Shown here in pieces: positions 1 to 11,424 of a DNA stretch of 64,000 nucleotides; positions within the stretch are counted from its first letter, which is position 1, and the number at the start of each line of letters is the position of its first letter. Origin of the DNA: Pseudotabrizicola sp. (lineage in GTDB: Bacteria > Pseudomonadota > Alphaproteobacteria > Rhodobacterales > Rhodobacteraceae); NCBI RefSeq assembly GCF_030684215.1, contig NZ_JAUXOV010000065.1, forward strand, positions 1 to 64,000, in the 5' to 3' direction. The notes beneath the pieces were generated by a model, which was not told the origin of the DNA, made no database searches, and saw nothing but the letters and a program-made list of their open reading frames with translations. Both the position numbers and the translations under genes were made by a program.

Positions 1-1
1 C

Positions 2-1019
<1,018 letters not shown>

Positions 1020-1023
<4 letters not shown>

Positions 1024-3431
1024 CGCAAATAAGCCTCGGTCAGCAGATCAGAGATTCCGGCGATCTGTCCATGCAGGGCTTGCAAGGCTTCGGTGGTCAG
1101 GGTGTCTGGGGTGGCCGTTGCGATGTCTACCTGACAGCGCAGCATGGCGCGGCCCAGTTCTGAAAGCTGACCATGGGTCGCGGCACCGGGCAGGGCCTGA
1201 ACCTGTTCGCTCAGCCCGTCGATCAGATGGCGCACCGATCGTGGGTTCATCGGGTCCAGCGCCAGAAGATCGATCACCGTCTCGCGCGTGGATCCCAGGC
1301 TGAAGCGGCGGCGATAGGTCAACACGCTGTCGCCCAACTCGATGCACAGATCCAGCGCTCCGGGCGTGGCCTTGGGATCGGCAAAGGCGATCAGCACACC
1401 TGTCATGGCTGACGCCCGTTCCAACTGGCGACCAATGGACAGGAAGCGCCAGCCGAAGAAGCGATACATGTTTTCATGCACCAGACCAGAAAACCCTGCC
1501 AGTTTGCGCAGCAGCGCCGAAAGTGCGCGGGCGGCATCATCGCCGGGGGCGACGCGCCCAGCCATCCGGCGCGCGGTTTTGTCCAGATCATTCAGGGCGG
1601 ACCAGCCATCGGGGGAAAATCGGTCACGCACCTGTCCTGCTGTCGCCACCGCCGCGCCCAGTGTATTCAGCAAACCCGACGAAAGGCCAACCGCGCCATC
1701 GACGCCATAGGATTTCAGCACCGCGTCCATTTGCTTTTGCAAGGGCAGGGCGGCGCGCCCGCCTTCGGCCAGACGGATGTGGCGCGCACGAAGCAGGCGG
1801 ATCATGCCCTCGGTGCGTTCAACATAGCGGCCCAGCCAGAACAGGTTGTCGGCGGCACGGGCAGGCAGCGCACCGGGGGATGACCGGCGATAAGGCGCGT
1901 CGGCGGGAGTAACCATGCTGACGGCGGGCACTTCTTCGGGGCTGACGACCCAGACATCAGCGGCACTGCCACCCCGCTGCATTGCCAGTGCCGTCGGGTC
2001 TGCCGAGGCCCCGATCCGGGCAAAGCCCCCTTGCATCACCTGCCAGCCGTTTGGGGTGCGGGCCAGAAAGACCCGCAGGCTCATTGGGCGTGGCTCAAGC
2101 TTTCCGTCAATCAAGGCGGGCGTGGTTGACAGGGTGACTGCCTCTTGTGCGACCAGATCTGGGCCATCGAGCACCAGCCTTGCGGCCAACTCGTCTGGGG
2201 TCAGACTTGCGGCCACGGTGCTTTCGCCCTGACGATCAAACGGCAAGCCCGTGCCAAGTGCGGGCGACAACACCAGCCGTGACCGTTCGGCCATGACTTG
2301 CGCACGCTCTGGCAGGCCGCCGCACCACCACGTTGCAATGTTGGGGATCGCCAGCTTTTGCCCGGTCAGATGGACCGAAAGCTTGGGCAGAAACGCCATC
2401 AGCGCGCGGGTTTCCAGCACACCAGACCCAAGTGAATTCACCATGGTCAGCCCGCCCTGACGCAACACGGCAACCATGCCCGGCGTGCCGATACGCGATG
2501 CAGGGTCCAGTTCCAGCGGGTCGGCATAGCTGCCGTCCAGCCGCCGCCACAGCACGTCCAGCGGGCGCAGACCCGACACGGTGCGCACCATCAGGCGACC
2601 GTCCGAGACCATCAGATCTTCGCCCTGCACAAGGCTTACGCCCATGTAACGCGCGATCCATGCCTGTTCGAAATAGGTTTCGTTCAGCGGGCCGGGTGTC
2701 ATGATGGCAACGCGCCCATCCCGCGCACCCCTGAGACCCAGCAAAGCATCGCGGAAATCACGGAAAAATCCGGCCAGACGATGCACGTTCAGCCCGGCAA
2801 ACACATCGGTATAGGCGCGCGAGGTTGCCACACGGTTTTCCAGCGCATAGCCCGCGCCCGAAGGTGCCTGCGTGCGATCTGCCAGCACCCACCAGCGACC
2901 ATCAGGCCCGCGCCCGATCTCAAAGGCCACGAAATGCAGAAAATGGCCTGACGCCGGGCGCACCCCGACCAGCGGGCGTAGCCATTCCGGATTGCCCGCC
3001 ACCAGTGCTGCGGGCAAATGCCCGTCGGCCACCAGACGGTTTTCGCCATACAGATCGGCCAGAACTGTCTCCAGCAGATCGGCGCGCTGGATCAGGGCCG
3101 GGGTCAACGCGGCCCAATCGGCCTCATCTATCAGCACCGGAATATGGCTGAGCGGCCAAGGCCGTTCAACGGATTGGCCAGAGCCATACTGTCGGTAAAA
3201 TACCCCGGAATCGCGCAGATATTGATCGGCGCGTCCCGTGGCACGGGTCAGACCCTCATCCGTCAGGCCCTGCAGATGGTTGACCAGCGGCTGCCACAGC
3301 GGGCGCAAGGTGCCATCGGGCGTGACCAATTCATCTGGCACGCCCGGCAGCGGGCGATAGGCCGACAGCCCGCGATCCCGCGCCTTGCCCTTGCTTGCCG
3401 TTTTCACCTTAGCCGTCACTGCACTGTCCAT
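1020..3431 (-). CDS. Circularly permuted ATP-grasp / alpha-E domain fusion protein
   Basis: 803 residues. Roughly residues 70-500 match the circularly permuted type 2 ATP-grasp family (motifs DVFAGLN, IMTPGPLNETYFE and a late LRVFLA segment). Residues about 520-803 match the helical alpha-E domain (LPARAADNLFWLGRYVERTE near 521-540). In many bacteria these are two separate proteins; here they are fused. ATP-grasp enzymes form amide bonds using ATP, and this family has been proposed to make or attach short peptides. It starts 7 bases after the upstream DUF2126 transglutaminase gene and overlaps the downstream transglutaminase by 4 bases, so all three probably act together. Product unknown. Confidence 0.9.
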
Positions 3432-3438
3432 GGCCGGA

Positions 3439-6400
3439 CTAGAGACCCATGGGCCGCCTCAGGTCAAGCGTCAGCGGGAATTCCCGGTGCGGATGTTCCG
3501 AGACTGGGCGCGGGTGGTGGCCGGGGCGATGGCCGCCGGGTTCAAACCGCGCCAGCCTGCGCGCCTCGGCCTCGTTGCCATTGACGGGGAAGGTGTCGTA
3601 GTTGCGCCCCCCCGGATGGGCAACGTGATAAACGCAACCGCCAAGCGGACGCCCCGACCATGTGTCAAAGATGTCGAAGGTCAGCGGCGCATCGACCGGC
3701 AACACCGGATGAATGGCCGAAGACGGTTGCCACGCCTTATAGCGCACCCCCGCCACTGCCTCGCCCGCGCCAACATCGGTCAGCGGCATCATGCGGCCAT
3801 TGCACAAGACCTTGTAGCGCGAAGGGTCCGGCGCTGTCAGCTTTACCTGCAAACGTTCGGTCGAACTGTCGGTATAGCGCACCGTGCCGCCAATAGCCCC
3901 GGTCTCGCCCAGCACATGCCACGGCTCCAGTGCCTGACGCAGTTCCAGATCCACGCCGTCATAGTCCACCTCACCGCAGAATGGAAAGCGGAACTCGGCC
4001 TGTGCTTTGAACCAGTCTTCGTTTAGCGCAAAGCCGTGCTGCGCCAGATCGGCGAGCACATCGCGGAAATCCTGCCAGACATGGTGCGGCAGCATGAAAC
4101 GGTCGTGCAGCGCGGTGCCCCAACGGGTCATCTCACCTTGCGCGGGATTGGCCCAGAACCGCGCGATCAGCGCGCGGATCAGCAGTTGTTGTGACAGGCT
4201 CATGCGCGGGTCTGGTGGCATCTCGAACCCGCGGAATTCGACCAGACCCAAGCGGCCCGTGGGGCCATCAGGGGAAAACAGTTTGTCGATGCAGATTTCC
4301 GCCCGGTGGGTGTTGCCGGTCACATCGGTGAGCATGTTGCGCAGCAGGCGGTCCACCAGCCATGGCATCGGGGCTGCGCCCTGCCCGGGTGCGGGGATCT
4401 GCGCCAGCGCGATTTCCATTTCATAAAGCGCATCATGGCGGGCCTCATCCATGCGCGGGGCCTGTGACGTTGGCCCGATGAACAGCCCGGAAAACAGGTA
4501 AGACAGCGACGGGTGCCGGTTCCAATGCAGGATCAGGCTGCGCAACAGGTCAGGGCGGCGCAAAAATGGGCTGTCGTTGGGCGTGGCACCGCCAACAACC
4601 ACATGGTTGCCACCGCCGGTGCCAGCGTGTTTGCCGTCAATCATGAACTTGTCCGCGCCAAGGCGGCACTGGCGGGCCTCTTCATACACCGCCGAGGTGA
4701 TATCCACGCAATCCTGCCAAGTGTGGGCCGGATGCACGTTCACTTCGATCACGCCCGGATCGGGGGCCACGCGGATCACGTTCAGGCGCGGGTCATGCGG
4801 CGGGGCGTAGCCTTCGATATGAACCTGAAGGCCCAGCTTTTTCGCCGCTTCTTCTGCCGCGCGCACCAGATCAAGGTAATCTTCAACCGAGACCACCGGC
4901 GGCATGAACACACACAGCCGACCGTCGCGCGGCTCCACTGACAAAGCGGTGCGGATGTGGCCATCCAGTTCGGGATCACCGGTGCCTTGTTCAATCTGTG
5001 CGCCCTGGGCCGACGCTGCGGTAAAGCTGGCCGGGCTCTGCGGGCGCTGTTCGGTTACGTCGGGACTGTTGGGCGCGGGCAGTGGGGCGCGGTCGACCGT
5101 TGGGTCGGTCGGGTTGATATAGGGATATTGCGATGGCGGCAGCCAAGGCAGGCTTTCCAGCGGCAAACGATACCCCACCGGACTGTCGCCGGGCACAAGG
5201 AACATATGCCCGCGCCGCAGCTTCCACTTTTCCGTGCGCCAACGACGGCCCGACGCTTGCGATTGCCAGCTTTGCACCGGCAGCACAAAGCCCGATGGAT
5301 TGGTCAGCCCGCGATTGAACACAGTTGCCAAACGGTGCCGTTCCTCTGGGTCTTTCAACTTGGAATTGGCGGGGGTTACGTTGTCGGGCAGGTTTGCCTC
5401 TTTGACCAGCCATTGTGCCGGGTCTTCAAAGGCGGGGACGATGCAATCGGCCTCCAGCGCCAGATCGGTAGCGATCTGCTGTAACAAACGTTCGGCATCA
5501 TCGGTTGTTACCCCGGTTTGTGCACCTTCCTCGGCGATCAGCGCGGGGTCAGACCAGATCGGGTGGCCATCGGTGCGCCAGTACAGCGAGAACGTCCAGC
5601 GCGGCAAGGTTTCTCCCGGATACCACTTGCCCTGCCCGTAATGCAGGAACCCTCCCGGCGCGAAACGGTCCCGCAGGCGGCGGATCAGCTGATCCGCCAG
5701 CACGCGTTTGGTGGGGCCGACGGCATCTGTGTTCCACTCCTCCGCCTCAAAGTCATCAATGGAAACAAAGGTTGGCTCGCCGCCCATAGTCAGGCGCACA
5801 TCACCCGCAGCCAGTGCAGCGTCCACCTTATGCCCCAGCGCGTTCAACTCATCCCACGCGTCATCGCTGAACGGCTTGGTAATGCGCGGATGCTCGGCCA
5901 CACGGGCCACCGTCATGTCAAAGGCGAAATCGACCTCGGCAAAGCTGGCCATGCCGGAAATCGGCGCCGCGTTGCGGTAATGCGGGGTCGCGGCCAATGG
6001 GATATGGCTTTCGCCGGCCAACAAGCCGCTGGTCGGGTCAAGACCGACCCAGCCCGCGCCGGGCAGATACACCTCACACCAGGCATGCAGATCAGTGAAA
6101 TCGACCTCGGTTCCTGATGGGCCATCCAGCGCCTTGAGATCCGGCTTCAGCTGTATCAGATAGCCAGACACAAACCGCGCGGCAAACCCCAGGTGCCGCA
6201 GCGCCTGCACCAACAGCCAGCTAGAATCGCGGCATGACCCGCTTTGCACGCCCAGCGTTTCCTCTGGCGTCTGCACGCCGGGTTCCATGCGGATGGTATA
6301 GCGCAGGGTGTTCGACACCATCGCATTCAGGTTAACCACGAAATCAACGCTGCGCACGCGGTCTTTGGGCACCGAATCCAGAAACTGTTGCAACAGCGGC

Positions 6401-6771
6401 CCGGCTGGGTCTTTGCGGCGATAGATTTCCAGATCGTCAGTCAGATCCACCGGATACTCAAACGGCCAGGTCTCTGCCGATTCCTCGACAAAGAAATCGA
6501 ACGGGTTATAGACCGTCATATCCGCGACCAGATCGACCTCTATCTTGAACTCGCGCACAGGCTCGGGAAACACGAACCGCGCCAGCCAGTTGCCGAACGG
6601 GTCTTGCTGGTGGTTCACAAAATGCCCGCCCGGACTGACCTTCAGCGCATGTGAAATCACCCGCGTCCGGCTGTGCGGGGCAGGGCGCAGGCGGATCACC
6701 TGTGGCCCCAGCGTGACCGGGCGGTCGTATTTGTAATGCGTCAGGTGGTGAATCGCGGCCTTAATCGACAT
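3439..6771 (-). CDS. Large transglutaminase / DUF2126 protein
   Basis: 1110 residues. The N-terminal third is a transglutaminase-like module with Cys180 (QSGSCRDSS), His229 (DLHAWCEVY) and Asp245 (GLDPTSG). The remaining two thirds match DUF2126, a region thought to be related to amidoligase/glutamine-synthetase-like folds; blocks such as [21 protein letters not shown] and [10 protein letters not shown] are typical. It is the first gene of the three-gene minus-strand set. The ATG is preceded by a purine-rich GAGAAAAA at suitable spacing. No signal peptide is visible, so a cytoplasmic role is likely. Family and gene company are well established; the reaction is not. Confidence 0.9.
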   Translation of the reverse strand: MSIKAAIHHLTHYKYDRPVTLGPQVIRLRPAPHSRTRVISHALKVSPGGHFVNHQQDPFGNWLARFVFPEPVREFKIEVDLVADMTVYNPFDFFVEESAETWPFEYPVDLTDDLEIYRRKDPAGPLLQQFLDSVPKDRVRSVDFVVNLNAMVSNTLRYTIRMEPGVQTPEETLGVQSGSCRDSSWLLVQALRHLGFAARFVSGYLIQLKPDLKALDGPSGTEVDFTDLHAWCEVYLPGAGWVGLDPTSGLLAGESHIPLAATPHYRNAAPISGMASFAEVDFAFDMTVARVAEHPRITKPFSDDAWDELNALGHKVDAALAAGDVRLTMGGEPTFVSIDDFEAEEWNTDAVGPTKRVLADQLIRRLRDRFAPGGFLHYGQGKWYPGETLPRWTFSLYWRTDGHPIWSDPALIAEEGAQTGVTTDDAERLLQQIATDLALEADCIVPAFEDPAQWLVKEANLPDNVTPANSKLKDPEERHRLATVFNRGLTNPSGFVLPVQSWQSQASGRRWRTEKWKLRRGHMFLVPGDSPVGYRLPLESLPWLPPSQYPYINPTDPTVDRAPLPAPNSPDVTEQRPQSPASFTAASAQGAQIEQGTGDPELDGHIRTALSVEPRDGRLCVFMPPVVSVEDYLDLVRAAEEAAKKLGLQVHIEGYAPPHDPRLNVIRVAPDPGVIEVNVHPAHTWQDCVDITSAVYEEARQCRLGADKFMIDGKHAGTGGGNHVVVGGATPNDSPFLRRPDLLRSLILHWNRHPSLSYLFSGLFIGPTSQAPRMDEARHDALYEMEIALAQIPAPGQGAAPMPWLVDRLLRNMLTDVTGNTHRAEICIDKLFSPDGPTGRLGLVEFRGFEMPPDPRMSLSQQLLIRALIARFWANPAQGEMTRWGTALHDRFMLPHHVWQDFRDVLADLAQHGFALNEDWFKAQAEFRFPFCGEVDYDGVDLELRQALEPWHVLGETGAIGGTVRYTDSSTERLQVKLTAPDPSRYKVLCNGRMMPLTDVGAGEAVAGVRYKAWQPSSAIHPVLPVDAPLTFDIFDTWSGRPLGGCVYHVAHPGGRNYDTFPVNGNEAEARRLARFEPGGHRPGHHPRPVSEHPHREFPLTLDLRRPMGL

Positions 6772-6787
6772 GGGAATTTTTCTCGTG

Positions 6788-6799
6788 AGGTCATGACCT
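6788..6799. promoter_or_regulatory. 12-bp perfect palindrome upstream of the DUF2126 gene
   Basis: AGGTCATGACCT reads the same on both strands and lies 17-28 bases before the start codon of the large transglutaminase gene, in the 292-base divergent region shared with the LysR-type gene. It could be an operator. Nothing else gene-like is convincing in 6772-7063. Confidence 0.3.
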
Positions 6800-7063
6800 G
6801 AATAGCAGCAGGCGCGGTGTGCGTGTGGTTATAGCCTTGTATTGCACGACTGCCGCTTTGGTGTCGCACAAAACCTGCTCAGCGGACAAAAGTCTGCGTG
6901 ACAATTGGGCAAATCGAAAACTGGATGCGCCTTGCGCTTGTTTCCTTAACCTCAACGATCCTACGAAATTCCCCGGATAGAACGCATAACCGCCGCTATC
7001 CTGCCCGATTTCAGGATCAAAACAGCCTCAGAAACCCGTATTGCTGCCTGTTGGGGAATAAAG

Positions 7064-7969
7064 ATGGACCGACTGACTGAAATGGAAGCCTTTGCCACGG
7101 TTGTAGACCAGGGCGGCTTTACAGATGCGGCAAAGAAGATGGGGATCTCCAAATCTGCCGTATCCAAACACGTTTCGGCGCTGGAGGCCCGACTTGGGGC
7201 TCGTCTCCTGAACCGAACCACACGCCGGGTCAGCCCGACCGAGATCGGCCTTGCGTATTATGACCGCGCCCGCCGTGTTCTGAATGATGCAGGTGAGGCG
7301 GATGCGCTGGTCACATCCATGCAATCGGCACCTTCGGGACTGCTGCGTATCAGTGTCGCCACCGATTTTGGCGTAAACCTGCTGTCGCCGATCCTTGGCG
7401 ATTTCCTGCTGGAATATCCCGATATCACCGTGAACATGGTGCTGAACAACCGCTATGTAGAGCTGATCAGCGAAGGGTTCGATATGGCCATTCGTGTGGG
7501 CGATCTGGAAGACAGCAGCCTTCGCGCCCGCAAACTGACCGACACAACCAAGCGGATGATCGCCTCGCCCAGCTATTTCCAGCGCTATGGGCGGCCCATG
7601 AAGATCGACGATCTGAATGATCACAAGCTGCTGCACTATTCCAATCAGGCCAATGGCAACGTGTGGAAAATCACGGCACCATCCGGCGAAAAGCGGCAGG
7701 TTCGCACGGCGGGCTGGCTGACAGTAAACGATGGTCAGTCCCTGCTGAACGCCGCGATTTCGGGGCTTGGCATCGCATTCCTGCCCAGCTTTCTCTATGC
7801 CGAAGCCATGAAAGACGGACTGGTCGAAGAGGCCCTGCCGGGACTGCCGACCGAAACGCTTGGCATCTACGCAGTTTACCCGCCGGGCCGATTCACCCAG
7901 CCCAAGGTGCGCGCGTTCATCGACTTTCTGGCCCGCCGCTATACGGACAAAGGCCCTGACAAGTGGTAA
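7064..7969 (+). CDS. LysR-family transcriptional regulator
   Basis: 301 residues. Residues 1-60 form the LysR winged helix-turn-helix (MDRLTEMEAFATVV, then AAKKMGISKSAVSKHVSALE and RTTRRVSPTEIG). Residues about 90-295 form the effector-binding domain, ending in the RAFIDFLARRY helix typical of the group. It belongs to the large CrgA/DsdC-like branch. It is divergent from the ATP-grasp/transglutaminase operon, so it may control that operon or itself, but LysR targets are often elsewhere. The effector cannot be predicted. Confidence 0.93.
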   Translation: MDRLTEMEAFATVVDQGGFTDAAKKMGISKSAVSKHVSALEARLGARLLNRTTRRVSPTEIGLAYYDRARRVLNDAGEADALVTSMQSAPSGLLRISVATDFGVNLLSPILGDFLLEYPDITVNMVLNNRYVELISEGFDMAIRVGDLEDSSLRARKLTDTTKRMIASPSYFQRYGRPMKIDDLNDHKLLHYSNQANGNVWKITAPSGEKRQVRTAGWLTVNDGQSLLNAAISGLGIAFLPSFLYAEAMKDGLVEEALPGLPTETLGIYAVYPPGRFTQPKVRAFIDFLARRYTDKGPDKW

Positions 7970-7988
7970 TCACTCCCTGACGCTTTCC

Positions 7989-8978
7989 TCAAGGCGCAAC
8001 TTGGGTCGAGGTCACCATGACCTCGACCCTTCTGTTTCTCTCGCGACCCTCATCTGTCAGATTGGACGCGCGCGGCGACAAATAGCCCACCCCTTGCGCT
8101 TCGATCTGTGTTGCCGCAACGCCTTCTGCCCGGATCAGGTGCTGGCGCACGGCCTCGGCGCGTTTGCGTGACAGGGCGATATTTCCCTCCAGCCCACCCG
8201 AAGCATCGGTATGGCCGACAAGGGCAACGGTCAGGCCCGGATTGTCCCGCAACCAGCCTGCCAGCCCTGCCAAAGATGCAAAAGGCCCCTCGGTCAGCGC
8301 TGACGAGCCGGAGGCAAAGACCAGATCCTCCAGCGCGACCGCCCCACCCGTCAACAGGCGGTCACCCAAAGTGTCGGATGTCGCGGCGTCAGTCTGCGGG
8401 CGGGCTGGGGCGGTCAACGCAACCATCTGTCCGCCGGATGCGGCCTTTGATGATGCAGTCAGCAGGGGGGCAGCATTCACCTGCCCGCCAACATGGATCA
8501 TTTGCACAAATCCGGAAGCCGCTGTCCGGCTGACGATAAGGCTGACGACCTCTGTGCCCCGTTCGGCCGAGAAAAAGCGGTAGTCGCCCAGATCTACATG
8601 CATGTCAGGTTCAGGCAGAATCATTGTGCCATAGCGAAAATCAAACCCGCCGCAGGCCACGGCCTCACATTCAAAGACGGTCTGAAATCCGGCCTGACGC
8701 AGTTGCGCGCGCAAGGGCATCAGAAGTTCAAGCGTGCTGACTCCCGGTGCGTCGATCCGCCATGCTGTCTGTTGCAAAGCCCCCTCGACGATGCGTGTGG
8801 GCAGCACTCCATTGGAATAGGCCGCGATGGGTAGGGCGTAAGATGTCAGATCCTGGGTCTTTGCCACGCTTGGCACAGCAGCAAAGGGCATCTCCAGCGT
8901 GATGGCCTGTGCCAGCCCTGCGGGTGCCACTAGTGTCAGCGCAAGCGCTGCAAAAAGGGTGGTTCTGGTTCGTGTCAC
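7989..8978 (-). CDS. OmpA-family outer membrane / peptidoglycan-binding protein
   Basis: 329 residues. A signal peptide (hydrophobic about 8-20, cleavage near GLAQA) is followed by a poorly conserved N-terminal domain (about 25-180) that resembles DUF4892-type regions. The C-terminal OmpA-like domain (about 215-325) shows LVGHTDASG, NIALSRKRAEAVRQHLI and RERNRRVEV. That domain binds meso-diaminopimelate in peptidoglycan, so the protein probably sits in the periplasm or outer membrane. It starts 21 bases after the GNAT gene stop and is the last gene of a CinA-N/GNAT/OmpA run. The N-terminal assignment is tentative. Confidence 0.85.
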   Translation of the reverse strand: MTRTRTTLFAALALTLVAPAGLAQAITLEMPFAAVPSVAKTQDLTSYALPIAAYSNGVLPTRIVEGALQQTAWRIDAPGVSTLELLMPLRAQLRQAGFQTVFECEAVACGGFDFRYGTMILPEPDMHVDLGDYRFFSAERGTEVVSLIVSRTAASGFVQMIHVGGQVNAAPLLTASSKAASGGQMVALTAPARPQTDAATSDTLGDRLLTGGAVALEDLVFASGSSALTEGPFASLAGLAGWLRDNPGLTVALVGHTDASGGLEGNIALSRKRAEAVRQHLIRAEGVAATQIEAQGVGYLSPRASNLTDEGRERNRRVEVMVTSTQVAP

Positions 8979-8999
8979 CTGCCGTGCGCCTCTTCGGGC

Positions 9000-9710
9000 T
9001 TATCGCTGCCGATAGTGATAGTGTCCCACAACTTCCATCCCCATGGAAGTATACAGGTTGCGCGCTGTCGTGTTTGCGACGGTGACGACCAGCGACAGCG
9101 TATCCGCCCCGTTCTGTTGCGCCCAAGCCCCCGCGGCCCGCAGGATATTGTGCGCGGAACCCTGCCGACGCGCTTCGGGCCGCACCTCAAGCGCGTGCAC
9201 CATGGCCACGCCCTGATGGATGGCCACAAAAGCCACCCCGGTCGGCTGATCATTTGCCCGGCCCAGAATGGCAGATTTTGGCCCCTCCACGCGCTGCATC
9301 ACCGCCAGCCGCGCTGCGCCGATACCGCCTTCAGCCCAGATCTCGGCACAGATCGCCAAAGGTGGCCAATGCGCAAAGGCCGCCATGGGCGGGGCGGGCG
9401 GGTTCGCCAGCGCGGAAGCTGGCGCGACATAAGCGACGACCGGATCAACCACCCGGTAGCCGCGCGATTGCAGCGCCTGATCCAGCAGATCATCGCCCTG
9501 CCGGATGAGAAACAGTGGGGGCTGGTGCAGCGCAAGCATTGCGGCCTCAGCCTCCGGGATCGCCTCATCGCGCCACTCTGGTTCGGCGGTTGCCGCCGAC
9601 ACCCGCTTGCCGCCGCCCTGACCGTCGCGGATGCGCCAGGGCCCAACCGCAAAGGCCCGCGCCGGGGGCCACGTTTGTTCCATCACCTCGGCCAGCATCT
9701 CGGGGGTCAT
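9000..9710 (-). CDS. GNAT-family N-acetyltransferase
   Basis: 236 residues. The C-terminal half (about 130-236) carries the GNAT acetyl-CoA site: VHALEVRPEARRQGSAHNILRAA is motif A with the R-x-x-G-x-A-like pattern, and NTTARNLYTSMGMEVVGHYHYR is the closing motif. The N-terminal half is less conserved and may be a degenerate second GNAT fold. The ATG overlaps the TGA of the upstream CinA-N-like gene by 4 bases, so the two are translationally coupled. Acceptor substrate unknown. Confidence 0.88.
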   Translation of the reverse strand: MTPEMLAEVMEQTWPPARAFAVGPWRIRDGQGGGKRVSAATAEPEWRDEAIPEAEAAMLALHQPPLFLIRQGDDLLDQALQSRGYRVVDPVVAYVAPASALANPPAPPMAAFAHWPPLAICAEIWAEGGIGAARLAVMQRVEGPKSAILGRANDQPTGVAFVAIHQGVAMVHALEVRPEARRQGSAHNILRAAGAWAQQNGADTLSLVVTVANTTARNLYTSMGMEVVGHYHYRQR

Positions 9711-10426
9711 GGGAATAACGCTGCCAGTTGCGTCATCGCCGCATCAATCTGCGCCGCATCAGTTCCGCGGATCACCAGATTGGTGCCATGCGCGCCGTTG
9801 TGGATGAACGGATAAGACCCCATGCTCAGATCGGGAAACGCAGCAGCCAGCACACCGAATGGCCCGGCCACTTCGCCCTCACCACAATTGACGCGCAAGG
9901 ACTGGCTCAGCAACGGTTCGCCCCCGGTCAGGGTCGGCATTACACTGGCGACCATGGCCTGAAAGATATTCGGCACTCCGGCCATCACATGCACATTGCC
10001 AAGCGTGAACCCCGGCGCGGTGCTGACCGGGTTGTCGATCAGGCTTGCCCCATCGGGAATCCGCGCCATCTGCTTGCGGGCGTCGTTGAACTCCAGCCCC
10101 GCGCGGTCGTAATGTGCGGCCAAAAGCGCCAGCGCATCGGCACGCTGGCTGATTGCCACACCAAAGGCCGCTGCAATTGCCTCGGCGGTGATGTCATCAT
10201 GCGTCGGGCCGATGCCGCCGCTGGTGAAAAGATGGTCATACCCGACCCGCAGCGCATTGACGGCCGCAACAATGGTGACGTGATCATCGGCCACAACCCG
10301 CACTTCTTGCAGGCGGATGCCGTGGCGGGTCAGTTCACCCGCCAGATAATGCATGTTGGAATCGCGGGTCCTGCCCGACAGGATTTCATCGCCGATCACC
10401 AGCATCGCCGCGGTTGGATTCGCCAT
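9707..10426 (-). CDS. CinA N-terminal / molybdopterin-binding-like protein
   Basis: 239 residues from the ATG at 10426, chosen because AAGGAAGA lies just upstream; an in-frame start further upstream (10483) has no such site. The sequence opens with AAMLVIGDEILSGRTRDSN and contains FTSGGIGPTHDDITAEA, hallmarks of the MoaB/Mog/CinA-N fold. It lacks the C-terminal nicotinamide-nucleotide amidase half of full CinA. Such stand-alone proteins are annotated as competence/damage-inducible protein A-like; some have ADP-ribose pyrophosphatase activity. It is divergent from map. Confidence 0.9.
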   Translation of the reverse strand: MANPTAAMLVIGDEILSGRTRDSNMHYLAGELTRHGIRLQEVRVVADDHVTIVAAVNALRVGYDHLFTSGGIGPTHDDITAEAIAAAFGVAISQRADALALLAAHYDRAGLEFNDARKQMARIPDGASLIDNPVSTAPGFTLGNVHVMAGVPNIFQAMVASVMPTLTGGEPLLSQSLRVNCGEGEVAGPFGVLAAAFPDLSMGSYPFIHNGAHGTNLVIRGTDAAQIDAAMTQLAALFP

Positions 10427-10563
10427 GGCTGTCTTCCTTTTGCTTGCCCTATCCGGGTATAGGCCTCGTCCGCCCGGTTTCAAACCACGCTCTGCGGTCT
10501 TGTGCCCCTCTGGTCAAGCCACCGCGATTTGCTTATTCAGGCAAAAGACAAAGGACATCTGAC

Positions 10564-11373
10564 ATGAACGACACGCACGGGCGCATCACAAAAGACGGTA
10601 TCCGAATCTATCAAGAGGCGGATTTTGCCGGAATGCGTGCGGCCGGTCGGGTGGCCGCCGAAATTCTGGACGACGTGGCCGCACTGGTTCAACCGGGGAC
10701 GACGACGGCGCAGATTGATGATTTCATCCGCGAAGACATTGTACGGCGCGGGGTCACTTCGGCAACGATCGGGTATAAAGGCTATCAGCACGCGTCCTGC
10801 ATCTCGGTTAACCATGTGGTCTGCCACGGCATTCCGGGCACGAAGGTGCTGGCCGACGGCGATATCCTGAATGTTGACGTGACAGTAATTGTTGACGGTT
10901 GGTTCGGTGATACCAGCCGGATGTATGTGGCCGGAAATCTGCCGCGCAAGGCCGAGCGGTTGATCGATGTCACGCATGAGGGGCTGATGCGGGGTATTGC
11001 TGCTGTGAAGCCGGGTAACACCTTTGGCGACATTGGCCATGCGATTCAGACCTATGTAGAGGCGAACCGCATGTCGGTGGTGCGCGACTTTTGCGGCCAT
11101 GGACTTGGCAGGGTGTTCCATTCCCCGCCCAATGTGCTGCACTATGGCCGCCCCGGCTCTGGCGCGGTGCTGGAGGAGGGCATGTTTTTCACCATCGAGC
11201 CGATGGTCAACTTGGGCCGCCCCGAGACCAAGGTTCTGGCCGATGACTGGACAGCTGTCACGCGCGACAAATCCTTGTCTGCGCAGTTTGAACATTCTGT
11301 CGGCGTAACGGCAACAGGGTGTGAGATTTTCACTCTGTCGCCCGCGGGCCGCTTTCACCCGACCTGGGGATAA
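10564..11373 (+). CDS. map: Type I methionine aminopeptidase
   Basis: 269 residues from the ATG at 10564, preceded by AAAGGA; an upstream in-frame extension lacks family similarity. It removes the initiator methionine from nascent proteins. Family signatures are visible: CISVNHVVCHGIPG, LNVDVTVIVDGWFGDTS with the metal-binding Asp pair, CGHGLGRVFHSPPNVLHYG with the metal His, and FTIEPMVNLG with the metal Glu. The length fits the standalone bacterial enzyme. It runs convergently toward flgI with a 51-base gap that shows no strong terminator. Confidence 0.96.
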   Translation: MNDTHGRITKDGIRIYQEADFAGMRAAGRVAAEILDDVAALVQPGTTTAQIDDFIREDIVRRGVTSATIGYKGYQHASCISVNHVVCHGIPGTKVLADGDILNVDVTVIVDGWFGDTSRMYVAGNLPRKAERLIDVTHEGLMRGIAAVKPGNTFGDIGHAIQTYVEANRMSVVRDFCGHGLGRVFHSPPNVLHYGRPGSGAVLEEGMFFTIEPMVNLGRPETKVLADDWTAVTRDKSLSAQFEHSVGVTATGCEIFTLSPAGRFHPTWG

Positions 11374-11424
11374 AGCAGTGCGCGGATTGACGTCCCGATC
11401 ACAGCGCAATGCCGCGGCCTTGGC

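Noticed and set aside
6898-7080. 60-codon plus-strand frame before the LysR gene
   Set aside because: It overlaps the LysR start in another frame, lacks a ribosome site and shows no protein-like pattern.
10427-10483. Upstream extension of the CinA-N-like protein
   Set aside because: The extra residues have no family similarity, and a good ribosome site precedes the ATG at 10426.
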